This document shows positions 17,677 to 27,063 of a DNA stretch of 64,000 bases, in pieces (the stretch's first letter is position 1; each line of letters opens with the position of its first letter). The notes beneath the pieces were generated by a model that was not told the DNA's origin, searched no databases, and saw only the letters and a program-made list of their open reading frames with translations. Origin of the DNA: Hyphomicrobiales bacterium (GTDB lineage Bacteria; Pseudomonadota; Alphaproteobacteria; Rhizobiales; Rhizobiaceae); contig UBJR01000002.1 in NCBI GenBank assembly GCA_900465675.1, positions 62,001 through 126,000 of the forward strand, written 5' to 3'. Made by a program: the position numbers and the translations under genes.

Positions 17677-17698
17677 GGCCGGAATTGCCCGATAAGAG

Positions 17699-18106
17699 AT
17701 GGCGGGCGAATTGACGACCAAAAAAGAACAAGAAGAAATGACTGTCGGGCGGCTGAAAAGCCGCCCGCAGTTTCTTGCTGTTCGCGTAGGCGAAAAGCGC
17801 AGGGGTGGCTTCTTCCTGCTCGAGGTACTCGACCGCAAGGAACCCGACACCGAAGCCCGCGTCGGCTTCACAGTCACCAAGAAACATGGCAACGCAGTCG
17901 AAAGAAACCGCATGCGGCGGCGTCTTAAAGAGGCGGTGCGGCTTCATGCAGGGTTTGCAATGCAAGCCGGACACGACTATGTGGTTGTCGCGAGAAGGGA
18001 TGTCTTGAAAGCATCTTTCCAACAATTGACTGCGGAGCTCAAAGCCCGCGTTGAAAACAAGCCGAAACAAAAGCGGTCGAGTGAAGACCGCTCCAGGAAC
18101 GTATGA
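17699..18106 (+). CDS. rnpA: Ribonuclease P protein component
   Basis: The 135-residue basic protein subunit of RNase P matures the 5' ends of tRNAs together with the RNA subunit. The family signature is at [29 protein letters not shown], where the RNR motif binds RNA. The start is uncertain: ATG 17699 gives 135 residues, ATG 17738 ([12 protein letters not shown]) gives 122, closer to E. coli. Neither has a strong ribosome-binding site, which fits coupling to rpmH. The stop overlaps the yidC start by 4 nt. Confidence 0.95.
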   Translation: MAGELTTKKEQEEMTVGRLKSRPQFLAVRVGEKRRGGFFLLEVLDRKEPDTEARVGFTVTKKHGNAVERNRMRRRLKEAVRLHAGFAMQAGHDYVVVARRDVLKASFQQLTAELKARVENKPKQKRSSEDRSRNV

Positions 18107-19899
18107 TGCAAAACAACCGCAATTATTTCATTGCGATCGCTCTTTCGGTGCTGATCGTTCTTGGCTGGCAGTTCCTCTATATGAATCCGCGCATCGAAGC
18201 GCAGCGCAAGGCGCAGGAAGCTCAGAAGGCACAGCAGACCACCGAGCAGACGCAGACGCCTGCAGCAGGTGGCGCACAGCCGGCTCAAACGAGTGGCGCC
18301 GCTCCGAGCGGCCAGGTGGCGACGGTGGCAACACGCGAAGAAGCGCTCGCCAAGTCGCCGCGTGTCGCAATCGATACCGCAGCTCTTTCGGGCACCATCA
18401 ACCTGACGGGTGCGCGCCTCGACGACCTGAAGCTCAAGGGCTATCACGAGACCGTCGACAAGAGCAGCCCGATCATCACCCTGTTCTCGCCGGCTGAAAC
18501 CAAGGACGGCTATTTTGCCGAACTGGGTTATGTCGGCAGCGATCAGACCGGTACGGTTCCGGGCGCATCGACCGTGTGGACGGCACCGGAAGGCGCGAAG
18601 CTGACGGAAAAGACGCCCGTTACGCTCACCTATACGAACGACAAGGGCCTGACCTTCGCTCGCACGATCTCGGTCGATGAGCGCTACATGTTCACCATCG
18701 CCGACAAGGTGACGAACAGCGGCACGAATGCCGCGGCGATCTCTTCCTACGGCCGCGTCACGCGCTACAACAAGCCGACCACGCCTTCGGTCTACGTTCT
18801 GCATGAAGGCTTCATCGGCGTCATCGGCGAAGACGGTCTGGTCGAGAGCAAGTACACGGCTGTCGAAAAGGAAGCCGTTACGCCTGCCAAGTCCACCGGC
18901 GGCTGGCTCGGCATCACCGACAAATACTGGGCGGCAACGATCGTTCCGCCGCAGAAGTCCGCCTATGAGGCGCGCTTCGCCTACTATCCCGGCACGCAGC
19001 CGAGCTATCAGGCAGACTACAAGGAAGACGCCGTCAGCATCGCTCCCGGCCAGTCCGTCGAGCTGAAGAGCCTCGTCTTCGCCGGCGCCAAGGAAGTTCC
19101 GGTTATCGACGGCTATGAGGCCTCCTACGAGATCCCGCGCTTCGATCGCCTGATCGACTGGGGCTGGTTCTACTTCCTGACGAAGCCGATGTTCAAACTG
19201 ATGGACTTCTTCTTCCGTTACTTCGGCAATTTCGGCGTGGCGATCCTTCTGACCACTATCGTCGTCAAGGCATTGTTCTTCCCGCTCGCCAGCAAGCAGT
19301 ACGCTTCGATGGCGAACATGAAGCGCATGCAGCCGAAGATGGAGGAGCTGAAGGCCAAGTTCGGCGACGACCGCATGGGTCTGCAACAGGCGATGATGCA
19401 GCTCTACAAGGACGAGAAGATCAATCCTGTCGCTGGTTGCTGGCCGATCGCGCTGCAGATCCCGATCTTCTTCTCGCTCTACAAGGTGATCTACATCACC
19501 ATCGAAATGCGCCACGCGCCGTTCTTCGGCTGGATCAAGGACCTTTCGGCTCCAGATCCGACATCGATCGTCAATCTTTTCGGCCTGCTTCCCTTCGAGG
19601 CGCCGACCCTGCTGCATCTCGGCGTATGGCCGCTGATCATGGGCATCACGATGTTCCTGCAGATGCGCATGAACCCGACGCCGCCGGATCCGACCCAGGC
19701 CATGATCTTCACGTGGATGCCGCTGGTATTCATGTTCATGCTGGCGAGCTTCCCGGCCGGTCTCGTCATCTACTGGGCCTGGAACAACACGCTCTCGGTG
19801 ATCCAGCAGTCGGTGATCATGAAGCGCCACGGCGTGAAGATCGAGCTCTTCGACAATCTGAAGGGCGTCTTCAAACGAAAACCGGCGCCATCCAAGTAG
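18103..19899 (+). CDS. yidC: Membrane protein insertase YidC
   Basis: The 598-residue inner membrane insertase acts with and without SecYEG. An N-terminal helix ([20 protein letters not shown]) is followed by a low-complexity A/Q/T linker (about 30-75), a large periplasmic beta-sandwich domain (about 80-350), and the five-helix YidC/Oxa1 core ([20 protein letters not shown], where the arginine normally found in the hydrophilic groove appears as lysine). The start ATG 18103 lies in the rnpA stop (ATGATG); a second ATG follows at once. A strong terminator follows the stop. Confidence 0.98.
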   Translation: MMQNNRNYFIAIALSVLIVLGWQFLYMNPRIEAQRKAQEAQKAQQTTEQTQTPAAGGAQPAQTSGAAPSGQVATVATREEALAKSPRVAIDTAALSGTINLTGARLDDLKLKGYHETVDKSSPIITLFSPAETKDGYFAELGYVGSDQTGTVPGASTVWTAPEGAKLTEKTPVTLTYTNDKGLTFARTISVDERYMFTIADKVTNSGTNAAAISSYGRVTRYNKPTTPSVYVLHEGFIGVIGEDGLVESKYTAVEKEAVTPAKSTGGWLGITDKYWAATIVPPQKSAYEARFAYYPGTQPSYQADYKEDAVSIAPGQSVELKSLVFAGAKEVPVIDGYEASYEIPRFDRLIDWGWFYFLTKPMFKLMDFFFRYFGNFGVAILLTTIVVKALFFPLASKQYASMANMKRMQPKMEELKAKFGDDRMGLQQAMMQLYKDEKINPVAGCWPIALQIPIFFSLYKVIYITIEMRHAPFFGWIKDLSAPDPTSIVNLFGLLPFEAPTLLHLGVWPLIMGITMFLQMRMNPTPPDPTQAMIFTWMPLVFMFMLASFPAGLVIYWAWNNTLSVIQQSVIMKRHGVKIELFDNLKGVFKRKPAPSK

Positions 19900-19905
19900 A
19901 CTTAG

Positions 19906-19932
19906 AAAAGCCCCGCTCCGGCGGGGCTTTTT
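19906..19932 (+). terminator. Rho-independent terminator after yidC
   Basis: AAAAGCCCCGC-TCCG-GCGGGGCTTTTT is a perfect GC stem with flanking A/T tracts, 7 nt past the yidC stop. Confidence 0.92.
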
Positions 19933-19964
19933 CTTGGCGGCAGAAATGATCTATAAGGCAGCCC

Positions 19965-20621
19965 ATGACAGAAAAGAACGATAAGCCCCTCTTCGGGCGG
20001 CCCTGGATCTTCATCCGTGGCGTGCCCTCCATGAAATTCCTGCCGCCGGAAGGCCCATTCGAAATCGCCTTTGCCGGACGCTCGAATGTCGGCAAGTCGT
20101 CGCTGATCAATGCGCTGGTCGGGCACAAGGGGCTGGCGCGCACGTCGAACACGCCGGGACGGACCCAGGAACTCAATTATTTCGTTCCGGACGGCTATTC
20201 GGGCGCCGAAGGCGACATGCCGCCGATGGCGCTCGTCGACATGCCGGGCTACGGCTACGCCCAGGCGCCGAAGGATCACGTCGATGCCTGGACGAAACTG
20301 GTCTTCGACTATTTGCGTGGCCGCGCGACGCTGAAGCGCGTCTATGTGCTGATCGACAGCCGTCACGGCATCAAGAAGAACGACGAGGACGTGCTGACGC
20401 TGCTCGATAAGGCAGCCGTCTCCTACCAGATCGTCCTGACCAAGACCGACAAGATCAAGCCGCCGGCGGTCGCGAAGCTGCTCGCGGAGACGCTCGAGAA
20501 GATCAAGAAGCGGCCTGCCGCCTACCCGTTCGTGGTCGCGACCTCGTCCGAAAAGGCCGAAGGGCTCGATGACCTCAGGCAGGCGATCGCCGAGACGGTG
20601 GAAATCAGCAACTGGAAATGA
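19965..20621 (+). CDS. engB: Ribosome-biogenesis GTPase EngB (YihA/YsxC)
   Basis: The 218-residue TrmE-Era-EngA-EngB GTPase needed for assembly of the 50S subunit has G1 [10 protein letters not shown]2 around [11 protein letters not shown]3 DMPGYG, G4 LTKTDK and G5 [12 protein letters not shown] 19965 lies between the yidC terminator and the GTPase domain. The placement next to rpmH-rnpA-yidC is conserved in rhizobia. It converges with the fasciclin gene. Confidence 0.97.
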   Translation: MTEKNDKPLFGRPWIFIRGVPSMKFLPPEGPFEIAFAGRSNVGKSSLINALVGHKGLARTSNTPGRTQELNYFVPDGYSGAEGDMPPMALVDMPGYGYAQAPKDHVDAWTKLVFDYLRGRATLKRVYVLIDSRHGIKKNDEDVLTLLDKAAVSYQIVLTKTDKIKPPAVAKLLAETLEKIKKRPAAYPFVVATSSEKAEGLDDLRQAIAETVEISNWK

Positions 20622-20623
20622 AA

Positions 20624-20645
20624 GAGGCGCCCCGAAAGGCGCCTC
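20624..20645 (-). terminator. Bidirectional-type hairpin between engB and fasciclin gene
   Basis: GAGGCGCC-CCGAAA-GGCGCCTC is a perfect 8-bp stem in the 49-bp gap between convergent stops. On the minus strand it is followed by TTTCATTT, so it best terminates the sigma/anti-sigma/fasciclin transcript. On the plus strand it may also halt engB. Confidence 0.7.
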
Positions 20646-20670
20646 CCCACATTCTCCTGCCTGCAATCAT

Positions 20671-21228
20671 TTACATCTTCGGCAGAAGCACCTTGTCGAT
20701 GACGTGGATCACGCCGTTCGACTGCTTGACGTCGGCAATGGTCACATGAGCGACGCCGCCATTTTCATCGGTCAGCGTAATCTTGCCCATGCTTTCCTTG
20801 GCCTTGATTATGCAGCCGCCGACCGTCTTGATGTCGTGCTCGCCGCCATCATCCTTGATCATCTTGGCGACTGTCTTCGACATCGCGTCGGCCGCGACGA
20901 CGTGGCAGGTCAGAACCTTGGTGAGCTGCGCCTTGTTCTCGGGCTTCAGCAGCGTATCGACGGTCCCGGCCGGAAGAGCTGCGAAGGCTTCGTTGGTGGG
21001 CGCAAACACCGTGAAGGGACCCTTGCCCTCAAGCGTCGAGACCAAGCCCGCCGCCTTGACCGCTGCAACCAACGTGGTGTGATCCTTGGAATGCACTGCG
21101 TTTTCGACGATGTTCTTGGTGGGGTACATCGCAGCACCGCCGACCATCGGATTCTTGGCCTGCGCTGCAAAGGCGATTGCGGACACGGCAGTGGCAAGCG
21201 CGATGGTGCGCAAAGCGGACGTAATCAT
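20671..21228 (-). CDS. Secreted fasciclin (FAS1) domain protein
   Basis: The 185-residue protein has a Sec signal peptide (cleavage near AFAAQA, residue 24) and one FAS1 domain (about 38-185) with the two conserved boxes TVFAPTNEAFAALPAG and GVIHVIDKVLLP. Bacterial FAS1 proteins are periplasmic or extracellular adhesion-type proteins; a rhizobial relative, Nex18, is nodule-expressed. It is the last gene after an ECF sigma and its anti-sigma factor (110-nt gap, same strand) and is a likely member of their regulon. The ribosome-binding site is GAGGAG. Confidence 0.9.
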   Translation of the reverse strand: MITSALRTIALATAVSAIAFAAQAKNPMVGGAAMYPTKNIVENAVHSKDHTTLVAAVKAAGLVSTLEGKGPFTVFAPTNEAFAALPAGTVDTLLKPENKAQLTKVLTCHVVAADAMSKTVAKMIKDDGGEHDIKTVGGCIIKAKESMGKITLTDENGGVAHVTIADVKQSNGVIHVIDKVLLPKM

Positions 21229-21338
21229 GATTGTTCTCCTCGACGCCGGCTGCAGGACACTGGCCTGATGCCTCGTGCTGCCCGGTCATTGAAGCTACGG
21301 GCGGCAGGCAAAAAGAGTTTCGGAGACAGGAAAGAATT

Positions 21339-22058
21339 TTACGGGCGGTGTGCCGCGCCGCTGGCAACGACGGGTCCCGTCGGAGCGCCCGTCGATGAGC
21401 CGCCGAACGGCTCGAGGCTGACGGCGAAGGTCGCGCCCTCGCCGATCTGGCTGCGCAGGTTTGCCGGGATGACCAGCTCGCCGCCCTCGCCCGGCTGGAA
21501 CACGCCCAGCGACTGCGGCCCGCCGCTGCCCGGAACGAGCCAGAGCTGCAGCGACTTTTCTTCCGGCTTGCCCGCGGCGACCGGTATAATGCGCAGGTGG
21601 CCACTATCGGCCTGATACGACGCCAGAAGATTGACCTGGCTGCCGGCTGCAGACAGTTCCGCCACCAATGGTGCCGCTCCCTGTGGCGGCGGCACGATGC
21701 CGGAGGCGAAGATGATCGCCCCGGCGGCAACGACCAGCGAGGCGAAAGTCAGCGAACGCCAGAAGACCGCCGAATTCCAGAGGCCACGCGAGAAAGACGG
21801 CGAATGCGCGGGATCGCCAAAGAGACGGGCCTCGACCTGCTTGAAAGTCTCGCGGCTCGGCGCGACCGTCTCGTATTCGTCGTTGAAAGCGGAAAGATTG
21901 GTTTCCCAGCGGCTGACGATTGCCGCAAACTGGCGGTCGCGGCGCATGCGCTCTTCGACAACCCGCCGATCCTGGTAAGAGAGAACGCCAAGCACATACT
22001 CGCCTGCGAGCACTTCGTCGCGAGAGCGGCCTCCCTTGCTTTGATCGGGCGATGTCAT
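21339..22058 (-). CDS. Anti-sigma factor, RskA-like membrane protein
   Basis: The 239-residue protein starts at ATG 22058, overlapping the sigma-factor stop by 4 nt. It has an N-terminal sigma-binding domain (GEYVLGVLSYQDRRVVEERM), one transmembrane helix (about 95-117, SLTFASLVVAAGAIIFASG) and a periplasmic RskA domain (LQLWLVPGSGGPQSLGVF and FAVSLEPFGGS). It would hold the ECF sigma factor inactive at the membrane until released by a signal, possibly by regulated proteolysis. No zinc-binding HxxxCxxC motif is seen, unlike ZAS anti-sigmas. Confidence 0.9.
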   Translation of the reverse strand: MTSPDQSKGGRSRDEVLAGEYVLGVLSYQDRRVVEERMRRDRQFAAIVSRWETNLSAFNDEYETVAPSRETFKQVEARLFGDPAHSPSFSRGLWNSAVFWRSLTFASLVVAAGAIIFASGIVPPPQGAAPLVAELSAAGSQVNLLASYQADSGHLRIIPVAAGKPEEKSLQLWLVPGSGGPQSLGVFQPGEGGELVIPANLRSQIGEGATFAVSLEPFGGSSTGAPTGPVVASGAAHRP

Positions 22059-22594
22059 CGTTCCATGCACTCTCTCAGCTTCAAAAGGCTGCGCCGCAGC
22101 CATGTCCGCATGGTGTTGAGCGGAACGCCGAATTGGTCGGCAAGTTCCTGGTAGCTCAGTCCTTCGACATAGGCCCGCCTAACCGACGTCGCCCTGTCAG
22201 CTTCCAACTCTTCCATGCAGGTGTCAATCCGCCTTCCTTCATCACTCATCACAGCTTGCTTTTCCGGATCAAGTGCGGAGTCGGCAAGATCATAGGCACT
22301 ATCGAGCTCGTCGCTGACGGGCTTTCGGGCGCGCATGGTATCGATCGCCTGGTTGCGCGCTATTGCCGCAAGCCAGGCAGTGGGTGCGCCCTGCGACGAC
22401 GCGAAAACCTTGGCGCGCTGCCAGATCTTTACATAAATCTCCTGCAGCGCCTCTTCGGCTTCCGCCCTGTCTTTCAAGATACGCAGGCAGATGGAGAAAA
22501 GTTTCGGGCTCGTTTCCCTGTAAAGGGCGACGAAGGCCTGCCGGTCGGACATCGCCACGCGGCCAATCAGTCTTGCGAGTTCATCGCCGGTCAT
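22055..22594 (-). CDS. ECF sigma factor (SigK-like)
   Basis: The 179-residue protein has sigma region 2 (FVALYRETSPKLFSICLRIL, then EIYVKIWQRA with the -10 recognition helix) and region 4 (YVEGLSYQELADQFGVPLNTM as helix-turn-helix). Its partner type, an RskA-family anti-sigma factor immediately downstream, places it with SigK-like ECF factors. A candidate vegetative promoter reads TTGTCA and TCTATG on the minus strand with 16-bp spacing. No obvious ECF GGAAC box was found before it. Confidence 0.92.
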   Translation of the reverse strand: MTGDELARLIGRVAMSDRQAFVALYRETSPKLFSICLRILKDRAEAEEALQEIYVKIWQRAKVFASSQGAPTAWLAAIARNQAIDTMRARKPVSDELDSAYDLADSALDPEKQAVMSDEGRRIDTCMEELEADRATSVRRAYVEGLSYQELADQFGVPLNTMRTWLRRSLLKLRECMER

Positions 22595-22665
22595 GCCGCT
22601 GCCGCTCTCCCTAATATACCCTTACATAGAGGGACGGGCGCAAAATTGACAAGGGGCCGTCAAAC

Positions 22666-22682
22666 TAATGCGCAACGCATTA
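22666..22682. promoter_or_regulatory. 17-bp palindrome in the argB / sigma divergent region
   Basis: TAATGCG-CAA-CGCATTA is a perfect 7-bp inverted repeat with a 3-bp centre. It lies midway in the 145-bp region between the divergent sigma gene and argB. It has the form of a regulator binding site; the protein is unknown. Confidence 0.5.
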
Positions 22683-22739
22683 TTCCATCTGTCAAAAACT
22701 TGAGATAAAAGGCCCGCGATCCATTCTGCGGGGTAAGCC

Positions 22740-23627
22740 ATGAACCAGTCCGAAAGCGAAATGCAGGCGCATCTCCTGGCGCAGGCGCTGCCTTACATGC
22801 AGCGTTATGAGAACAAGACGATCGTCGTGAAATATGGCGGTCATGCCATGGGTAATCCCGAGCTCGGCAAGGCTTTCGCCAGCGACATCGCGCTGCTCAA
22901 GCAATCCGGCGTCAACCCGATCGTCGTCCATGGCGGCGGCCCGCAGATCGGCGCCATGCTTACCAAGATGGGCATCGAATCCAAGTTCGAAGGCGGGCTG
23001 CGCGTCACCGACGCCAAGACCGTCGAGATCGTCGAGATGGTTCTGGCCGGCTCGATCAACAAGGAGATCGTCGCCCTCATCAACCAGACGGGTGAATGGG
23101 CGATCGGCCTTTGCGGCAAGGACGGCAACATGGTCTTCGCCGAAAAGGCGCAGAAGAAGATCAAGGATCCGGATTCCAATATCGAGCGCGTTCTCGATCT
23201 CGGCTTCGTCGGCGAAGTCGTGGAAGTGGACCGTACGCTGCTCGATCTGCTCGCCCGCTCAGAGATGATCCCCGTCATCGCTCCGGTCGCGCCAGGCCGT
23301 GACGGCGCCACCTACAACATCAATGCCGATACGTTTGCAGGTGCGATCGCCGGTGCGCTGAATGCTACCCGCCTGCTGTTCCTGACCGACGTTCCCGGCG
23401 TTCTCGACAAGCAGGGCAACCTGATCAAGGAACTCTCCGTCGCCCAGGCGCATGCGCTGATCGCCGACGGTACGATCTCCGGCGGCATGATCCCGAAGGT
23501 CGAGACCTGCATCGACGCCATCAAGGCGGGCGTTCAGGGCGTCGTCATCCTGAACGGCAAGACGGCCCATTCCGTCCTGCTCGAGATTTTCACCGAACAT
23601 GGTGCGGGCACGCTGATCGTGCCCTGA
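22740..23627 (+). CDS. argB: Acetylglutamate kinase
   Basis: The 295-residue amino acid kinase phosphorylates N-acetyl-L-glutamate in the second step of arginine synthesis. It has KYGGHAMG (ATP-binding lysine), HGGGPQIG, and [16 protein letters not shown]. The length and the N-terminal helix ([20 protein letters not shown]) are those of the hexameric, arginine-inhibited type, which is also a target of PII signalling in some bacteria. The gene is transcribed away from the ECF sigma gene. Confidence 0.98.
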   Translation: MNQSESEMQAHLLAQALPYMQRYENKTIVVKYGGHAMGNPELGKAFASDIALLKQSGVNPIVVHGGGPQIGAMLTKMGIESKFEGGLRVTDAKTVEIVEMVLAGSINKEIVALINQTGEWAIGLCGKDGNMVFAEKAQKKIKDPDSNIERVLDLGFVGEVVEVDRTLLDLLARSEMIPVIAPVAPGRDGATYNINADTFAGAIAGALNATRLLFLTDVPGVLDKQGNLIKELSVAQAHALIADGTISGGMIPKVETCIDAIKAGVQGVVILNGKTAHSVLLEIFTEHGAGTLIVP

Positions 23628-23634
23628 TCACCGG

Positions 23635-24408
23635 TCAAGGCGCGGCGGCATAGACCGCTGCCGCGGCTTCCTTCAGCTTTTCCATCATTGCCCGGTAAGG
23701 TCCGGGACCATAGCTGACCCGGCCGACGCCGAGGCTTGCCAGGGTCTTCACGTCAGGCACGCCGGCCCGCATCATGATGTTCACAGGCAGCAGCGATGCG
23801 GCACAGATCTTTTCGATCAGCTTGGCATCCGCAAGGCCCGGCACGAAGAACCCGCGGGCACCGGCCGCCGCATAGGCCTTGCCGCGCTCGATTGCTTCAT
23901 CGGCAAGAGCGGCGTGTTTCGACGGATCGTTCTCGGCGAGGAAAAGATCGGTGCGGGCATTGATGAAAAACGGAATACCGCGGGCATCGGCCATGGCGCG
24001 GATCGCGGTGATCTTGGCCGCCTGCGTTTCCGGGGAATGCAACCCCTTGCCGCCGACGACCTGATCCTCGAAATTGATGCCGATGGCACCGGTATCGATG
24101 ACCTTGGCAACATTGGCCGCGACGCCATCCGGCTCTTCCGAATAGGCGCCTTCAAAATCGACGGAGAGCGGCAGATCGGTTGACGCAGCGATCGACCGGG
24201 CGGTGGCGATGAGCACATCCATAGGCAGCTTCTGCCCGTCCGCATAGCCCTGCGCCGCAGCCACCGACCAGCTGCCGGTCGCCAGCGCCTTGGCGCCGCC
24301 TTCGGCAACCGCCTTTGCCGTTCCGGCATCCCAGATATTGTAGAGAACGACGGGCGTTCCCTTCCGGTGCAGCGCTTCGAATGCCTTTGCCTTATCCGCC
24401 TGGTTCAT
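23635..24408 (-). CDS. Isocitrate lyase / PEP mutase superfamily protein lacking the catalytic cysteine
   Basis: This 257-residue TIM-barrel protein of the PEP mutase/isocitrate lyase superfamily has SVDFEGAYSEEPD and GINFEDQV as metal-binding motifs. Where isocitrate and methylisocitrate lyases have K(K/R)CGH, it reads GGKGLH, so it lacks the lyase cysteine and is unlikely to be either enzyme. Oxaloacetate decarboxylase or a carboxyvinyl-phosphonate mutase-like activity is possible. The start ATG 24408 has a GGAGGAAG ribosome-binding site and overlaps the ada stop by 4 nt, so the two genes are coupled. The reason for that pairing is unknown. Confidence 0.82.
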   Translation of the reverse strand: MNQADKAKAFEALHRKGTPVVLYNIWDAGTAKAVAEGGAKALATGSWSVAAAQGYADGQKLPMDVLIATARSIAASTDLPLSVDFEGAYSEEPDGVAANVAKVIDTGAIGINFEDQVVGGKGLHSPETQAAKITAIRAMADARGIPFFINARTDLFLAENDPSKHAALADEAIERGKAYAAAGARGFFVPGLADAKLIEKICAASLLPVNIMMRAGVPDVKTLASLGVGRVSYGPGPYRAMMEKLKEAAAAVYAAAP

Positions 24409-25484
24409 GATGCTTCCTCCATTTCGGGTCTCGCTGCCCGCATTTCTGCTTCGTGTTTCAAAAGCCACTGCTTGCGCCAGAGACCACCGCCATAGCCGGT
24501 CAGCGATCCATCCGCGCCGATCAGCCGGTGGCAGGGGATGACGACGGCAATCTGGTTGGCGCCGTTTGCCCGGCCGACGGCCCTGACGACCTGGGGATTG
24601 TCCATGTCGCGGGCGATGTCGCCATAAGCGCGGGTCTCGCCCACGGGGATGCGCATCAGCCTCGACCATATCTCCCGCTCGAAAGCTGTTCCGAAGGCAA
24701 GCGCAAGCGGCGTTTCGAACTCCCTCAGCCGCCCCGCGAAATAGGCTTTCATCTCCGCCTCGATCCGTTCGATTGCCGGCGTACGCCCGGCAGCAACGGT
24801 GGAGCGCGTCTTCCGCTGCAGGCTCTCCAGCTCCTTCGGCAGCGCCTTGCGGTCATGAAATTCGAGGAGATGCACATGCGTCTGATCGGCCACTGCGATC
24901 ATCGGCCCAAGCGGTGTGTCGAAGATATCGGCAAAGAGCAGTTCGCGGTTCTGGACGATGGCGGGCGCCATGCCGATCATCCGGTGAAAGGCGGCGCGAA
25001 AACTGCTTGCCGATTCATAGCCTGCGTTTAGCTGTGCATCGATAATGCGGCCGCCATCAGCGATCTGCTTTGCAGCCTGCCCGAGTCTGCGGTAGCGGGC
25101 GATGTCAAGAAAAGTCATCCCGAGCGCGCGCTTGAAGGCGCGGCGTACCGTCGAAAGATCGTAGCCGAGATCGGCGAGGCGCTCCTCCGTCCAGCGCGCG
25201 GAGGGATCACGGTCGAGCGCCTTCAGGAGATCGTCGACAACAGGCTCCCGCCCCGCCTGCTCCAACGGCCTGCACCGCTGGCAAGGCCGGAAGCCCGATT
25301 GCATGCAGGCCGAGATCGAGCCGCAAAAGAGTGTGTTCTCCCGCTTCGGCTTGCGCGCCGGGCAGGTTAACCGGCAAAAGACGCCGGTCGTCTTCACGCA
25401 GGCATAGACGAGCCCCTCGTAATCGGAGCTTCGGGCAATCAGCGCATCGTACAGCGCGTCATCATCGGGCAGATCGAACAGCAT
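24405..25484 (-). CDS. ada: Bifunctional Ada: methyl-DNA repair and transcription regulator
   Basis: The 359-residue protein combines an N-terminal zinc domain (C37, C41, C68, C71, matching the four cysteines of E. coli Ada, the first being the methylphosphotriester acceptor), an AraC-type helix-turn-helix (about 85-180, LADLGYDLSTVRRAFKRALG), and a C-terminal O6-methylguanine methyltransferase with VIPCHRLIG as active site. It repairs alkylated DNA and, once methylated, should activate its own promoter. It heads a two-gene unit with the lyase-like gene downstream. Confidence 0.97.
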   Translation of the reverse strand: MLFDLPDDDALYDALIARSSDYEGLVYACVKTTGVFCRLTCPARKPKRENTLFCGSISACMQSGFRPCQRCRPLEQAGREPVVDDLLKALDRDPSARWTEERLADLGYDLSTVRRAFKRALGMTFLDIARYRRLGQAAKQIADGGRIIDAQLNAGYESASSFRAAFHRMIGMAPAIVQNRELLFADIFDTPLGPMIAVADQTHVHLLEFHDRKALPKELESLQRKTRSTVAAGRTPAIERIEAEMKAYFAGRLREFETPLALAFGTAFEREIWSRLMRIPVGETRAYGDIARDMDNPQVVRAVGRANGANQIAVVIPCHRLIGADGSLTGYGGGLWRKQWLLKHEAEMRAARPEMEEAS

Positions 25485-25539
25485 GAAGCCTTTCTACCAC
25501 CCCGCCGAACCGCCGTCCGCCCGAAATCGGGCGTCTATT

Positions 25540-27063
25540 TTATTCGGCGGCATCGAGGCTCTTGGTTGCGCGTTTCGGCCGCAACATCGATTCCTCCTCC
25601 GCATCCTGTGGCGCACCCCAGAAGCTTTCCAGACGCGGTCCGTCCTTCAGATGGCGGCGGTGAAAGACGAACTCGAATATCTCATGAAACCAGACGCGCC
25701 GTCCCATCCGGGTATACCACCGCATGGAGTGTCTCTGCTCGGCATCGCGATGAAAGAGGATGCGCATCAACGCCTTTGGCCGCGCCTGGACGGCGACCTC
25801 GATGAGTTTGACGCTGGCAACCAGGGCGGCGGGGCTGAGATGTTTCATCTTCAGCACCTGATGCTTGTAGTCCCACTTCCGAATGTCGGTTTCGATGACC
25901 TGCCGGTCGCGGGCAATCCGGAAGAACGGCGTCCATCGGTGCGGCGTCACGTAGAGCGCCTGGATCTGATCTGGATCGTAGGAGAGCAATTGGCGGAAGC
26001 CACGCCAGAGATCGCTGAGCCTCTCCTCCTCGAAGCCCACCACCCAGGTCGCCATGGAAAGAATATCGTGCTGACGAAGCAGACGAATTGCCTCGCGATC
26101 TGTAGCCCGCGCGCCGCCCTTCTTGATCAGGGCCAGCGTCGCTTCATCCGTATTCTCCATGCCAAGCAGCCAGCGCACGACGCCAGCCTTGCGATAGAGG
26201 TGCAGGATGTCCGCATCCCGAACGATGTCATCTGCCCGCGTCGAGCCGACGATCTGCACCGGCACGTCCTCGGCAATCATCGCTTCCAGAAACGCCAGCC
26301 AGGCCTTTCGCGAAGACGTGGGGTTCTCATCGGCAAGGTTGATAAGCTCGACACCGTGCTCCCGATAGAGCCGGGCGATCTCGCGGGCAAACAGTTCGGG
26401 CGAACGGTGGCGCCATCGCGTCCAGAACCCTCGCTGGCCGCAGTAATTGCAAAGATGCGGACAGCCGCGGGAAAACTGCAGGACAACCGCCCGCTTGCCG
26501 CCCCAATAGCTGTAGCGGCTGTGATCGATGAGTTCCCAGCCAACGCGATAAGCATCGAGATCGGCAATCGCCTGCGCCGGAGCAGTCTGCCGGACGTCGT
26601 CGCCGCTATCGCGAAACGCAATTCCCGGAACCGTGGCAAGCGCTCCCGCCGCTGCCAAGGTCGCAGCGAGGCGGCGCATCGTTTCCTCGCCTTCGCCGCG
26701 AACGACGATGTCGAAGGCCTGGCTCTCAGCCAGCACCTCGCGCCAGTGGTAGGTAGGAAAGACGCCGCCATAGACGATGAGCATTCCGGGATGTCTGCTT
26801 TTGATCGCTTCCGCAATTGCGCGCGCCGTGGGGTGCGCGGAGGTGGAACCGGAATGGCCGATCAGCACCAGATCAGGCCCACCGATCTGGCCGACGATCT
26901 CTGAAATCGTCATCGGGCCGAATTCCGCGTCGATGAGGCGGACGGCATGGCCGTCATCGATCAATGGTCCGGCGACGGACAGCAGGCCGAGCGGCGGAAG
27001 ATGGTCATCCGGAATACGGCTACCGATCGCCGTATGCGGCGGGTTTATCAGCACAATGTTCAT
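25540..27063 (-). CDS. B12-binding radical SAM protein, BchE-like
   Basis: The 507-residue protein has an N-terminal cobalamin-binding Rossmann domain (about 1-140, MNIVLINPPH and LVLIGHSGSTSAHPTA) and a radical SAM barrel (about 180-400) with the CxxxCxxC cluster motif SRGCPHLCNYCGQRGFW. The C-terminal 100 residues are those of the BchE/P-methylase group. BchE itself makes the isocyclic ring of bacteriochlorophyll, but no photosynthesis genes are near. A methylation or cyclisation of another substrate is more likely. It lacks the DxHxxH motif expected of some B12 proteins, as usual for this class. Stands alone between ada and a divergent nucleotidase gene. Confidence 0.85.
   Translation of the reverse strand: MNIVLINPPHTAIGSRIPDDHLPPLGLLSVAGPLIDDGHAVRLIDAEFGPMTISEIVGQIGGPDLVLIGHSGSTSAHPTARAIAEAIKSRHPGMLIVYGGVFPTYHWREVLAESQAFDIVVRGEGEETMRRLAATLAAAGALATVPGIAFRDSGDDVRQTAPAQAIADLDAYRVGWELIDHSRYSYWGGKRAVVLQFSRGCPHLCNYCGQRGFWTRWRHRSPELFAREIARLYREHGVELINLADENPTSSRKAWLAFLEAMIAEDVPVQIVGSTRADDIVRDADILHLYRKAGVVRWLLGMENTDEATLALIKKGGARATDREAIRLLRQHDILSMATWVVGFEEERLSDLWRGFRQLLSYDPDQIQALYVTPHRWTPFFRIARDRQVIETDIRKWDYKHQVLKMKHLSPAALVASVKLIEVAVQARPKALMRILFHRDAEQRHSMRWYTRMGRRVWFHEIFEFVFHRRHLKDGPRLESFWGAPQDAEEESMLRPKRATKSLDAAE

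Noticed and set aside
17977..19830. 617-residue open frame on the minus strand opposite yidC
   Set aside because: Antisense shadow of yidC, rich in Arg/Asp/His, with no domain.
23635..24408. Calling the lyase-like protein methylisocitrate lyase (PrpB)
   Set aside because: The K(K/R)CGH catalytic motif is absent (GGKGLH), and no propionate pathway genes are adjacent.
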